The notes under the pieces: generated by a model
The model's input: the letters and a program-made list of their open reading frames with translations, nothing else
Database searches by the model: none
Told to the model about the DNA's origin: nothing
From: Oscillospiraceae bacterium
GTDB taxonomy: Bacteria > Bacillota > Clostridia > Oscillospirales > Oscillospiraceae
Assembly: GCA_017395085.1 (NCBI GenBank)
Contig: JAFPWF010000025.1
Span: forward strand, 1 to 53,511
Direction: 5' to 3'
DNA length: 53,511 nt
Shown: piece after piece, positions 42,134 to 50,215 of the stretch
Numbering within the stretch: the stretch's first letter is position 1
Layout of the letters: the number at the start of each line of letters is the position of its first letter
Program-made: the position numbers and the translations under genes

Positions 42134-42210
42134 CAAAAATCGTGCAAAAATCGTGCAAAAATCGTGCAAAAAACGTGATAAAAACGTGATAAAAACGTGA
42201 TAAAAAACTG
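42134..42210. repeat. Seven tandem 11-bp units (iteron-like array)
   Basis: In exact 11-base register: three copies of CAAAAATCGTG, one CAAAAAACGTG, two ATAAAAACGTG and one ATAAAAAACTG. The A-tracts recur once per helical turn, which implies curved DNA. It lies in the 550-base gene-free stretch 41936-42485, which otherwise holds only two hairpins. Confidence 0.9.
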
Positions 42211-42298
42211 AGAGGACAAATCCAAGAGGGCGCAGTATAAATAATATGAAAGAAAACACCTGGAAACGCACAGGCATAACCGACTATTATCCATAGCG

Positions 42299-42361
42299 GG
42301 ATCAGGCGTGCCGGTGCCGCGGGTCGCGAACCGCGGTGTACAAGGCCGGCACGCCTGATCC
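42299..42361. repeat. Large imperfect palindrome with 16-bp perfect arms
   Basis: GGATCAGGCGTGCCGG (42299-42314) pairs with CCGGCACGCCTGATCC (42346-42361). Inside, two CCGCGG copies can pair around GTCGCGAA. No T-run on either side, so it is not a standard terminator. It may be a protein-binding or strand-initiation site. Confidence 0.85.
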
Positions 42362-42485
42362 GAAACCAAACAGCCAGTTTCTTGTACATCTGGCCATCAC
42401 ACCGGAACCGGAGGATGGCAATTGCAAACGAAATCCTGCCATTGGCATGCTCCGCTTCCGCACAGCCGGAACAAGGAGCTGAACC

Positions 42486-43241
42486 ATGGCAAACAAATTC
42501 CCTGAGCACAAACCCGATCCCTGCGAAACCCCGGCGGAGGCCTTCCGTCACGTCCGTAAAAACCCCGTTACGGGAAAACCTGAGTACTTCTACCCCATGG
42601 AAATCACCGATCCGTCCTTCCGGGCCTGCGCAAGGGCGAAAGGCATGGAGATCACCGGAACCCGCCTCGGCAACCGGGTTATCGAGGCTGTCATGGTGCC
42701 ATGCAGAGAATCCGGGATGCACCGCGGTCTGGAAGTTCCGGCGGATACGCCGCCCGAAGCGCAGCGCAGGCTTTACCTTGCCTGCATCAGCGACGAACTC
42801 CGCGAACAGGACGCCCGCAGGCGGGACGGCCGCTGCCTCATCCCCGACGGGAGAGGCGGGCTGAAACGCTGCCGGCCAAGAACACCGAACCCGGAGTACA
42901 CCCCCGGCAGCGGCCTGCCGAAAACCCTTCCCGTCCGCTGTGAAGGCTGCCCATACGAAGACCGCCGGCAGGCGCACGGCACGGAGTCCTTCTGCGAAGG
43001 GCTGCACCGGTCCCAGCGGGATCCTTTCGCCGCGGACCGTTACCTGGCGAAACGGAAAGCCTTCCTTGCCCATGTGCAGCAGAACGCGCCGAAGCTTTAC
43101 CGTCTCGCCGAGCTGCTGACGCTGGAGTACTCAGTTTCCGAAGCTGCCCGTGAACTCGGGCTGCCGCGGAGCACGCTTGACTACCGGGTGAAAAAGCTCC
43201 AGCGCATGCTGCTGCAGTTTCTGGCAGACTACCCCCGCTGA
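42486..43241 (+). CDS. Element-encoded helix-turn-helix protein with Cys cluster
   Basis: 251 residues, family not recognised. Residues 1-100 are basic and Pro-rich (KNPVTGKPEYFYPMEIT). The centre has four spaced cysteines (RCLIPDG ... KRCRPR ... VRCEGCPYE) that could bind a metal. The C-terminal 60 residues (LYRLAELLTLEYSVSEAARELGLPRSTLDYRVKKLQRML) form a clear helix-turn-helix like Fis or sigma region 4. It lies rightmost in the element, divergent from the nuclease-vapE-terminase genes, the position of a regulator. A 3' fragment of a second copy is at 35048-35144. It may bind the 11-bp array just upstream. Confidence 0.7.
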   Translation: MANKFPEHKPDPCETPAEAFRHVRKNPVTGKPEYFYPMEITDPSFRACARAKGMEITGTRLGNRVIEAVMVPCRESGMHRGLEVPADTPPEAQRRLYLACISDELREQDARRRDGRCLIPDGRGGLKRCRPRTPNPEYTPGSGLPKTLPVRCEGCPYEDRRQAHGTESFCEGLHRSQRDPFAADRYLAKRKAFLAHVQQNAPKLYRLAELLTLEYSVSEAARELGLPRSTLDYRVKKLQRMLLQFLADYPR

Positions 43242-43270
43242 ACACTTTGAACCCCGGGTCACAAAAGACT

Positions 43271-43301
43271 GGCCTCCGCGCTTTCTCAGGTTCCGGAGGC
43301 C
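43271..43301 (+). terminator. Possible terminator after the helix-turn-helix gene
   Basis: GGCCTCCG/CGGAGGCC stem, 15-base loop; a weak T-rich stretch (CTTTCCGTTTTCC) begins several bases later. Confidence 0.4.
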
Positions 43302-43323
43302 GGTACGATCTTTCCGTTTTCCC

Positions 43324-43352
43324 TTGAACCGATGACGGAAACATGTTAAAAT
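43324..43352 (+). promoter_or_regulatory. Promoter of the vanW-family gene
   Basis: TTGAAC (43324-43329), 17 bases, TAAAAT (43347-43352), about 80 bases before the start codon. Confidence 0.65.
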
Positions 43353-43434
43353 AAGATTTACTTTTGAACCCGATTATCTGCCCCGGCTGGAAACCCGGCG
43401 GGTTTTGCGTGCAGGGGCTGTGCAAGGAGCATTT

Positions 43435-45057
43435 ATGAAAACACTGAAGATCATCCTGATCGTCCTGCTGGCGCTGCTGGTCCTGGCTGCCGGCGGCGGG
43501 GCGTACGGGGCCTACCGGGTCTCGCAGCTGGACACCAACTACCCGAACCTCTCCGTCAACGGCATCCCGGTCGGCGGCCTGACCAGAGAGCAGACCGTCG
43601 AAGCGCTGAACGCCGCCGGCTGGGAGACGCGGCTTTCCACGCCGCTCACGGTCACCACGCTGGGCGGGCAGAGCTTTACGGTGGACCCGCTGAAGTCCGG
43701 CGTGCTGCAGACCACGGAAGGCATTGCCGAGATAGCCTTCCAATACGGCCGCGAAGGCAACATCATCGAAGACCTGATCAGCTACCTCAAATGCCGCTTT
43801 AAGCCCACGGAACTGGAGCACCCGGAGCAGAACGCCGACCGCGCCTACCTTGCCGAATGCATCGCGCAGAACCGGGCGGATCTCGAGACCCTGCTCGGCG
43901 AGGCGGAGTATGTCCCGGATTACGAGGGTGAGAAGCTGGTGCTGCGGAAAGGCTGGGGCCAGCTGCAGCTGGATGAGGAGGGCCTGACCGAGGCCATCAT
44001 CGCCGCGCTGCAGGCAGGGGTCCATGAGATTTCGTACGACCGGCTGGCCGCGGAACTGACGGAACCGGACTTTGACGCCATCCACGCAGAACTCCTGAAG
44101 GAGCCGAAGGACGCCAGCTTCACCGACGACGGCAAGTTCGACGTCATCGACGAAGTGGTCGGCTGCCGCTTTGACGTGCAGCAGGCAAAAGAACTCTGGG
44201 AAGCGGCCGCCCCGACCGACGAGGTGGACGTCCCCATGTCGGTCACCTGGCCGGCGGTCACCGGGCAGCAGCTGCGCGACTCGCTCTTCCACGACCTGCT
44301 GGGCACCTGCACCACCAACTACTGGAACTCCACCGACAACCGCATCAACAACGTGAAGCTCGCAAGTTCCAAAATCGACGGGACCATCCTCTACCCGGGC
44401 GACGTCTTCTCGTACAACGAGGTGGTCGGCCAGCGCACGCAGGAAGCCGGCTTCCTGCCCGCCCCCGCCTATGTGGACGGCGACGTGAAGGACGAGATCG
44501 GCGGCGGCGCATGCCAGGTCTCCAGCACGCTGTACTGCGCGACGCTTTTCGCCTTCCTGGAAACCGTGGAACGCACGAACCACTACTTCCCCGTGCACTA
44601 CATGCAGCTGGGCACCGACGCCACCGTCACCATCCCGGACGAGGGCGGCAATGTGATGGACCTGAAGTTCCGCAACAACAAGAACTACCCCATCAAGATC
44701 GTCGCCTATTCCACGGTCGACGAGGAGAACTACTTCCGCGACCTGACCTTTGAAATCTGGGGCACCCTGGAAGACGGCGACTATATGCCCGTGGTGTTCG
44801 ACAACCGGAACCCCTGGGGCTGGGAATTCAGCAACCACATCTGGGAAGTCGAACCCCCCTATCCGGACCGGCCGGGCTATACGGTCAAACTGACGCATGA
44901 ATCGTACTACTTTGAAGACGACATCGGGGAAGGCACCCGCACCCTGACCTACCGGCGAGTCTATGATGAGAACGGGGAATTGGTTTCGGATGAACTGCTG
45001 AATCCCCTGCTGCCGAGCGGCGGCGCCGCCATGGACACCTACTACGACCACAACTGA
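43435..45057 (+). CDS. VanW family protein with putative peptidoglycan-binding repeats
   Basis: One N-terminal membrane helix (about 5-25) and an extracytoplasmic body. Residues 30-270 hold two PG_binding_4-like units (YPNLSVNGIPVGGLTREQTVEALN). The VanW domain at about 290-430 has the core SSKIDGTILYPGDVFSYNEVVGQRT and GGGACQVSSTLYCATLFAFLETVERTNH. A C-terminal G5-like or beta segment follows. VanW occurs in vancomycin-resistance loci but is a widespread cell-envelope protein of unknown activity; no van genes are here. ATG 43435 follows AAGGAG. It is 540 residues, normal for the family. Confidence 0.92.
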   Translation: MKTLKIILIVLLALLVLAAGGGAYGAYRVSQLDTNYPNLSVNGIPVGGLTREQTVEALNAAGWETRLSTPLTVTTLGGQSFTVDPLKSGVLQTTEGIAEIAFQYGREGNIIEDLISYLKCRFKPTELEHPEQNADRAYLAECIAQNRADLETLLGEAEYVPDYEGEKLVLRKGWGQLQLDEEGLTEAIIAALQAGVHEISYDRLAAELTEPDFDAIHAELLKEPKDASFTDDGKFDVIDEVVGCRFDVQQAKELWEAAAPTDEVDVPMSVTWPAVTGQQLRDSLFHDLLGTCTTNYWNSTDNRINNVKLASSKIDGTILYPGDVFSYNEVVGQRTQEAGFLPAPAYVDGDVKDEIGGGACQVSSTLYCATLFAFLETVERTNHYFPVHYMQLGTDATVTIPDEGGNVMDLKFRNNKNYPIKIVAYSTVDEENYFRDLTFEIWGTLEDGDYMPVVFDNRNPWGWEFSNHIWEVEPPYPDRPGYTVKLTHESYYFEDDIGEGTRTLTYRRVYDENGELVSDELLNPLLPSGGAAMDTYYDHN

Positions 45058-45091
45058 CACGCCGGTGAACGAAGAAAAGAGAAAAAACACC

Positions 45092-45499
45092 ATGGCTGAA
45101 AATGAGAGCAGATTTGATGTGAAAACCCGCAGCCGCGGTTTTACCGGCTACTGCGGGCTGGAATTCACCGAGGTCACCGAGGACCATTGCGTAGTCAGCT
45201 GTCCCATGCGTCCGGAGCTCCTGAACCCCGGCGGAATCGCCCACGGCGGGCTGATCGCAACGCTCACTGACGTCGCTGCCGGCTCCATGGCGCTGATGGC
45301 GGACGGCAGGGCCCACTCCATCGTGACGCAGAGCTGCAACATCCATTACCTGCGTCCAGGTACCGGAGAATGCCTGCGTGCTGAATCCCGGGTAGTCCGC
45401 AAAGGGAACCGGGTCTGTGTCGTTCAGGTCGACTGTTTTTCCGGCGACGGCAGCCTCGCCGCCGTCGCGACCTACGAGATCGCCTATCTCGGCAACTGA
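45092..45499 (+). CDS. PaaI-type hotdog-fold thioesterase
   Basis: 135 residues with a single hotdog domain. MRPELLNPGGIAHGGLIATLTDVAAGSMAL is the classic long helix with the N-x-x-G-x-x-H-G-G catalytic motif, with Asp or Glu support from TLTDVAAG. YLRPGTGECLRAESRVVRKGNRVCVVQVDCF completes the sheet. It probably hydrolyses acyl- or aryl-CoA. I use ATG 45092; a GTG at 45065 in frame has no ribosome site. It follows the VanW gene by 34 bases and may share its transcript. Separate from the lipid locus, so no link is claimed. Confidence 0.88.
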   Translation: MAENESRFDVKTRSRGFTGYCGLEFTEVTEDHCVVSCPMRPELLNPGGIAHGGLIATLTDVAAGSMALMADGRAHSIVTQSCNIHYLRPGTGECLRAESRVVRKGNRVCVVQVDCFSGDGSLAAVATYEIAYLGN

Positions 45500-45527
45500 C
45501 ACAGCCGGTTTGTGACAGCATTTTCAC

Positions 45528-45556
45528 TTGCCCTGACACGGGGAGCAGAGTAAACT
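45528..45556 (+). promoter_or_regulatory. Possible promoter of the LytTR regulator gene
   Basis: TTGCCC (45528-45533), 17 bases, TAAACT (45551-45556), about 48 bases before the start. Confidence 0.4.
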
Positions 45557-45603
45557 GATTTTATTATTCGGGAAAGAACCGCATGGAAGGGAGGATGCCG
45601 GAT

Positions 45604-46335
45604 ATGGAACTCTTTGTCGCGATTGTCGACGACCTGCAAAGTGAACGGGATTATATCCGGGCCGACCTGGAGCGGATCTTTCAGAATGACGCGGAGTACG
45701 AGCTTCGCTGTGTCTGCTTTGAAAGTGCCGAGGCCTTCCTGGACGCCGCGCCAGAAGTTCAGATTGTGTTTCTGGATATCTGCATGGAAGGCATGAACGG
45801 CATCGACCTTGCCCGGCACCTGCGCAGGCTGAACGACAGGCTGCTGATCATTTTTGTCTCCACTTCATCGGAATACGCCTTTGACGCCTTCCCGATCCAT
45901 CCTTTTGACTATCTCATCAAGCCATATCCTCCTGCCCGGCTTGAGCACGTGGTGAAAGAAGCCGTCCGGGTCCTGAACCTGGGCGACCGGAAAATCCCGA
46001 TCCGGGTGGCACGCTCGGTGCTCAGCGTTCCGGTCGGGAGTATTGTCTCGGCAGTTTCCCAGGGGCACCGGGTCGTGGTTGCCGTCGCCGGGGCCGAGCC
46101 TGTGCAGAGCATCATGAAGTTCTCCGAAGTGGAAGAGCTGCTCTCTTCGGAAGAGCGCTTTCTGCCGGTCAACCGGGGCGTCCTGGTCAACATGGATTAC
46201 GCCCGCGCGCTGACCGGCGACACGCTGACCATGCTGGACGGTTCGGTCTTCGCGCTGCGGACGAAAAACCGCAGCCAGATCGTTTCGCGGTTTTCGCATT
46301 ATCAGCTGTCCCGCCTGAAGGGAGGATTGCAATGA
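45604..46335 (+). CDS. LytTR-family response regulator (AgrA-like)
   Basis: Receiver domain with IVDDLQ at the start, phospho-acceptor Asp in IVFLDICMEGMNGID and Lys in YLIKPYPPARL. The C-terminal LytTR DNA-binding domain is from about residue 140 (GSIVSAVSQGHRVVV ... RFLPVNRGVLVNMDYA ... FALRTKNRSQIVSRFSHYQ). The ATG at 45604 has GGGAGG 9 bases upstream; earlier in-frame ATGs overlap that site. About 243 residues, normal. It overlaps the kinase gene by ATGA. LytTR regulators bind direct repeats and often control virulence, competence or surface genes; the neighbouring sortase operon is a possible target. Confidence 0.92.
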   Translation: MELFVAIVDDLQSERDYIRADLERIFQNDAEYELRCVCFESAEAFLDAAPEVQIVFLDICMEGMNGIDLARHLRRLNDRLLIIFVSTSSEYAFDAFPIHPFDYLIKPYPPARLEHVVKEAVRVLNLGDRKIPIRVARSVLSVPVGSIVSAVSQGHRVVVAVAGAEPVQSIMKFSEVEELLSSEERFLPVNRGVLVNMDYARALTGDTLTMLDGSVFALRTKNRSQIVSRFSHYQLSRLKGGLQ

Positions 46336-47750
46336 TTGCGGCTCTGGACCAGCCTTACTGGCGTTATGTGCTGGAGCTGGCCATGGTGGTGCCCGCTTCC
46401 GTCCTCTGCCTGGTACCTCTGCGGAAATCGTATGCGGTTCCCCCGCTTCTGGTCGCCCTGGTCGCACTGGCGGAGGAAGCCGTTGTTGTATTCTTCGGCG
46501 CCATCGTCGGCCTACAGCAGCAGCTCCCCAGCGCGCTGATTCTCGCGATGTCGGTCGTCCTCTTCTTTCCCAGCCTGATGCTGGCGGTGCAGATTTCCCT
46601 TCCGAAGCTGCTCTTCTGTTTCGGCAACGCCATCATGCTCAGCGTGTATGTAAACCTGCTTACCACCATCATCTCCGCACCTTGGGAACAGGACGATCTG
46701 CTGACCTTCTCCCCGCGCAGTTCCCTTCTTTGTCTCCTTTTTGCATTTTTTCTGTGCGTCCTGTTCTTCCGGATGCTCTACACGCAGATGACGGACCTCT
46801 TTTATGAGCGGCAGCTGGATACGCTGTGGCTGTGGAGCATCCCGGTCATGACAGCAGTCACGGTTCTGTTTTTGTGGCACATCCCGCTGAGCGCTTCTCT
46901 CGCCGGCGACAGCGAGCTCCGCTCCCGCCTGCTGGTCACGTTGCTGCTTTTTCCTTTTATTCTGCTGGTCCTGTTCCGGCTGCTCTGGCGCTTCTCACGC
47001 AGGCTGCATGCCGAGGCGGACCTTGCGCAGGAGAACAGCCTGCTGCAGATGGAAAGCAAGCGTTTTGCCTCCCTGTCCCGTTATCTGAATGAAACCCGCG
47101 CGCTCCGTCATGATTTCCGCCAGCATCTCCGGGTGCTTTCGGGGCTTGCCCAGTCCGGCAAAACGGAAGAACTGGCCGAATACCTCGCATCTCTGGAAGA
47201 TGTGCCCGTGCTGGTCCGTTACAGCGCCAACCCGACCGTCGACGCCCTGATTGCCTACTATGCCGCACTGGCCGAGAATCAGGCCACACACATTGACTGG
47301 GCGCTGGAACTCCCCGAGGAGCTGAACATGCGGACCACGGATTTCTGTGCCATCCTCGGCAACCTTGTGGAAAATGCCCTCCAGGCAGTCGAGAAGCTGC
47401 CCGAGGAGCGGCGCAGAGTTCAGGTCGTGGCGCGAATGCTGTCGGACCGGATGCTGGGGATCAGCGTGGAAAACCCGTATACCGGCAAAATCCGCCTGCG
47501 CAGCGACGGGCTGCCCGCCGTGCGGCGTACCAACCACGGCGTCGGCCTGCCGTCGGTTGCCGCCACTGTGAAACGATACGGCGGCACCATGGACCTGGAT
47601 GTTTCCGGCGGCGTGTTCCGGGTATCCATCCTGATGTATCCGAACCTGCCGCCCGCAAAGGCTGCCGATACAGCAGTTCCGGAAGTTCCCACTCCGGCAT
47701 CGGCGCCGGAGGCCGACCCTGCATCTGAGAAAATCAATTCTACTCTTTAA
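46332..47750 (+). CDS. GHKL-family sensor histidine kinase (AgrC-like)
   Basis: N-terminal half has six or so membrane helices (from about 10 to 215). The cytoplasmic part has the H-box ETRALRHDFRQHLRVLSGLAQSGK (about 255), the N-box LGNLVENALQAVEKL and a GVGLPSV ATP-lid typical of GHKL kinases. The last 45 residues are Pro/Ala-rich. Its start overlaps the regulator stop. No peptide pheromone gene or AgrB-type processing gene is in the window, so the signal is unknown. A strong bidirectional terminator follows. Confidence 0.92.
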   Translation: MIAALDQPYWRYVLELAMVVPASVLCLVPLRKSYAVPPLLVALVALAEEAVVVFFGAIVGLQQQLPSALILAMSVVLFFPSLMLAVQISLPKLLFCFGNAIMLSVYVNLLTTIISAPWEQDDLLTFSPRSSLLCLLFAFFLCVLFFRMLYTQMTDLFYERQLDTLWLWSIPVMTAVTVLFLWHIPLSASLAGDSELRSRLLVTLLLFPFILLVLFRLLWRFSRRLHAEADLAQENSLLQMESKRFASLSRYLNETRALRHDFRQHLRVLSGLAQSGKTEELAEYLASLEDVPVLVRYSANPTVDALIAYYAALAENQATHIDWALELPEELNMRTTDFCAILGNLVENALQAVEKLPEERRRVQVVARMLSDRMLGISVENPYTGKIRLRSDGLPAVRRTNHGVGLPSVAATVKRYGGTMDLDVSGGVFRVSILMYPNLPPAKAADTAVPEVPTPASAPEADPASEKINSTL

Positions 47751-47756
47751 CATCAT

Positions 47757-47788
47757 AAAAAACCCTGACCACAAGGTCAGGGTTTTTT
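47757..47788. terminator. Bidirectional terminator between the kinase and the sortase operon
   Basis: Perfect 14-bp stem AAAAAACCCTGACC/GGTCAGGGTTTTTT with a 4-base loop; runs of A and T inside the stem serve both convergent operons. Confidence 0.92.
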
Positions 47789-47806
47789 CATACACAGCGT
47801 TCGTCC

Positions 47807-48649
47807 TCACGCCAGCGGGACTCCGCCTGCACTGTCAACAGGAACCAGACGGCCGTGGATCACCGTGCGCGCGTCGTCGTACACCGTATAGGCGCAGGTG
47901 GACAGCAGCACATAGTGCGCCTCCGGATCCGTCTCCACATCCGCCTTTACGGCAGAATCACTCACGACCCGCTGCAGATAGGCTGCAAACTGCTGCCCGC
48001 TCCCGCGGAAAATGGTAAAGGTGTCGTGCCTTGCATCCACGAGATATGCGCTGAACAGGTCAATGCGATAGTCCTGCTCCGGCGTCAGCAGCCACATGCA
48101 GGGGTGCGCGTCAAAGTACTCCTGTTCGCGCCAGTCCTCCAGCGTACCGAACATGGACCCGTCCGCCATATGGTGGCCGTAGATGATGGTGTTGTTGTCC
48201 TGGAACTCCGGCAGGTTGCCGGCGTCCACAAAGATGGAACCCGAAGGGTGACCCTCGCCGGTATACAGCGTGCGGATATAGGTGTCGTTGGTCTCGCCCT
48301 GCAGGACGGGGTAGTTGATCTGCGTGCCTTCGCAGTAGATCCAGCCAACCACATCGTCGTTTACGCTTTTCAGGGCTTTAAAATCTACCTTGATCGGGGC
48401 AAGCACCGGCCCGCCTTCCCCGGCCGCTGTTTTCTCTGTAAAACGGTTTGCAGCGGCATTGTTCTCGGCGCTGTCGGCGTCCGTTCCGTCTTCTGCGCTG
48501 CCGCTCTGCTCCGTATACTGCTGCGATGTGCTGTTATAAACGTGGCGGCCCTTCCAGTACGGCAGTTTCACTATGACAACCCTTGCCGCGCAAAGCAAAA
48601 AGAAAACGCCGAAGGCCGCAATCAGGATTGTCCGTATGTTCTTTTTCAT
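47807..48649 (-). CDS. Class B sortase
   Basis: Membrane-anchored transpeptidase: N-terminal helix (about 6-26), a Ser/Glu/Ala-rich linker (40-80), then the sortase barrel. Catalytic His is in NTIIYGHHM, Cys in YVLLSTCAYT and Arg in DDARTVIHGRL. The long helix after SMFGTLEDWREQEYFDAHP is typical of class B. 280 residues. It overlaps the signal peptidase gene by ATGA, so it is part of the surface-fibre operon. Class B enzymes anchor haem receptors or, in Clostridia, proteins with (S/P)PXTG signals. A degenerate QTGD motif in the upstream 245-residue protein is the nearest visible candidate. Confidence 0.92.
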   Translation of the reverse strand: MKKNIRTILIAAFGVFFLLCAARVVIVKLPYWKGRHVYNSTSQQYTEQSGSAEDGTDADSAENNAAANRFTEKTAAGEGGPVLAPIKVDFKALKSVNDDVVGWIYCEGTQINYPVLQGETNDTYIRTLYTGEGHPSGSIFVDAGNLPEFQDNNTIIYGHHMADGSMFGTLEDWREQEYFDAHPCMWLLTPEQDYRIDLFSAYLVDARHDTFTIFRGSGQQFAAYLQRVVSDSAVKADVETDPEAHYVLLSTCAYTVYDDARTVIHGRLVPVDSAGGVPLA

Positions 48650-49230
48650 TTTTGCGTCCCTTTCCTTTCTGGCTTGTCTCGGAGACTGCCGCCCAGAATG
48701 CTGAGCAGCAACCCGCCAAGCACAATGGCAACCGCCATGAGTTTTCCCTTCACGCTGACAAAGTACTGCATCAGCGTACCAAGCAGCGGGACATGATGTT
48801 CCACCCGGCCGATCAGATTCCGGTACGAGACCGGGAACAGGTCGTCCGTGTTGTTCGCGTCCCCGCGGGTGATGAAGCTGCCCTCTTCCCGGAGGTTCTG
48901 CATCACCCGGTGCGTCACAACCGCCCCATCATCGGAGAATGCGATGATCTCCCCCCGGTTTACCGAAACGGGATCCGCCGCCTTCACATACACAAGACTC
49001 CCTGCAGGCAGTGCCGGCTCCATGCTCCCGGAAATCACGGTGTAGACCCTATATCCCAGCAGCCGCGGAACCGTCAGCGGCAGAGCCGAAAGGATTACTG
49101 CCGCCAACAGCAGGCTTCCAAGGGTCCGGAAAAGGGCGGGAAGAAACTTCCCGCCCCGTTTCTCTAAATGTTTGCCCTTTTGCGGGCTCTGAGACCCGTG
49201 TTTCCCGTTACTTCTTGTCGGCGTGCCCAT
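48646..49230 (-). CDS. Signal peptidase I, SipW (ER) type
   Basis: About 194 residues. After a basic cytoplasmic tail and a membrane helix come the catalytic Ser in YTVISGSMEPALPAGSLVYVK, the dyad His in GAVVTHRVM (His instead of the Lys of bacterial SPase I) and ITRGDANNTDDLFPV, followed by a C-terminal helix. These features define the SipW/ER group, which processes TasA and camelysin-like precursors. Two such precursors are encoded upstream in the same operon. The start at 49230 overlaps the preceding gene by 23 bases; an earlier in-frame ATG at 49266 is also possible. Confidence 0.9.
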   Translation of the reverse strand: MGTPTRSNGKHGSQSPQKGKHLEKRGGKFLPALFRTLGSLLLAAVILSALPLTVPRLLGYRVYTVISGSMEPALPAGSLVYVKAADPVSVNRGEIIAFSDDGAVVTHRVMQNLREEGSFITRGDANNTDDLFPVSYRNLIGRVEHHVPLLGTLMQYFVSVKGKLMAVAIVLGGLLLSILGGSLRDKPERKGTQK

Positions 49231-50215
49231 CGGTCTTTTCTTTGGCTTCCTTGAGTGCCTCGTCAAAGTCCTCCGCGGTCAGCTCTTTGCCGGAAACCTT
49301 CCGCTTGCGCAGGGCAACCAGGAACGCGCTCAGCAGCCCGACTCCGCCAATTGCCAGGACATACGGAATCCAGGAGGCCAGCTTTGCGTCTTTCGGCTTC
49401 TCCGGTGCCTCTGTCGGCTCAACCGTCGGCTCAGCTGTCGGTTCAGCTTCAGGTTTACCGGTCTGCTCAGGCGCTTCCGTACCGGGCTCCGCGGTCGCCT
49501 CGTCCGGGGCAGCCAACGGCACGTCAAGGTCGATGATCGTCTCAGGCTGTGCAGGCGCCGCGGGCTGTGCGGGATTTGCTCCGGCGTTGCCGCCGACTGG
49601 AATTACAGGTGCGCCACCGCCGCCGCCTTCTACTACAACTGTCTCTCCGGCAGCCGGCTCAATTTCGGTGTACGTAAAGTTAAACACATTGTCACCGGGA
49701 TTCTCCGTCAGCGTCTTCGTCAGGGCGTAAGCCTGGGGCTCATAGCCTTCGATGTAGATGTACGATACGATCGGCTTATCTCCGACATTGGCATACAGAG
49801 TCCGTGAAGCGGCAAGCGGAGCCTCGTTGGCGTCCACAAAGTTCACCGTGTATGCTACGGCGGAGCCCTTCATCCCGTAGGCCACAACAAAGTCCATGTC
49901 GCGTTCAACGCTGTTGTATGTGTCCGCATATAAACCGTTGCTGTTGTCCTTGCCGGCTTCGCGGAATCCCTTGACATAGTATCTGTCGTCGTCGTCTACG
50001 ATGTTAACCTTGCTCGCATCAAATGTATACGGATCTCCATAGCCAAGATCATCTCTGTCCTGGCTTTCGGTCAGAACGCCCACATCACTGTTTCCTGCAA
50101 ACAGGCGCACACGGTAGGGTGGATTCTGCGGAGGGTCAGCTGCAAAAGCCTGGATGCCAATCGCAGAAAACACAAGGGCCAGGAGCAGAATGGATACAAA
50201 TACTTTCCGTTTCAT
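49208..50215 (-). CDS. Membrane-anchored surface protein with MucBP-like domain
   Basis: 335 residues. Signal peptide (VFVSILLLALVFSAIGIQAFAA), a beta-rich unit to about 110, then a MucBP-like repeat (AYTVNFVDANEAPLAASRTLY ... GYEPQAYALTKTLTENPGDNVFNFTYTEI). A Pro/Ala/Glu-rich stalk (about 190-275) has repeats such as EPTAEPTVEPTEAPEKP, a C-terminal membrane helix (about 282-303) and a cytoplasmic charged tail of 30 residues. No sortase signal is present. Stop TGA of the preceding gene and this ATG share a base. It may be the base or tether of the fibre. Confidence 0.8.
   Translation of the reverse strand: MKRKVFVSILLLALVFSAIGIQAFAADPPQNPPYRVRLFAGNSDVGVLTESQDRDDLGYGDPYTFDASKVNIVDDDDRYYVKGFREAGKDNSNGLYADTYNSVERDMDFVVAYGMKGSAVAYTVNFVDANEAPLAASRTLYANVGDKPIVSYIYIEGYEPQAYALTKTLTENPGDNVFNFTYTEIEPAAGETVVVEGGGGGAPVIPVGGNAGANPAQPAAPAQPETIIDLDVPLAAPDEATAEPGTEAPEQTGKPEAEPTAEPTVEPTEAPEKPKDAKLASWIPYVLAIGGVGLLSAFLVALRKRKVSGKELTAEDFDEALKEAKEKTDGHADKK

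Noticed and set aside
42134-42210. CRISPR array
   Set aside because: Units are 11 bases and directly abutting, with no spacers and no cas genes.
43435-45057. Vancomycin resistance locus
   Set aside because: Only a VanW-family protein is present; no vanA-type ligase, vanH, vanX or vanRS.
42838-45093. 751-codon open frame on the minus strand opposite the VanW gene
   Set aside because: Antisense shadow; the VanW frame has its own promoter, ribosome site and conserved core.
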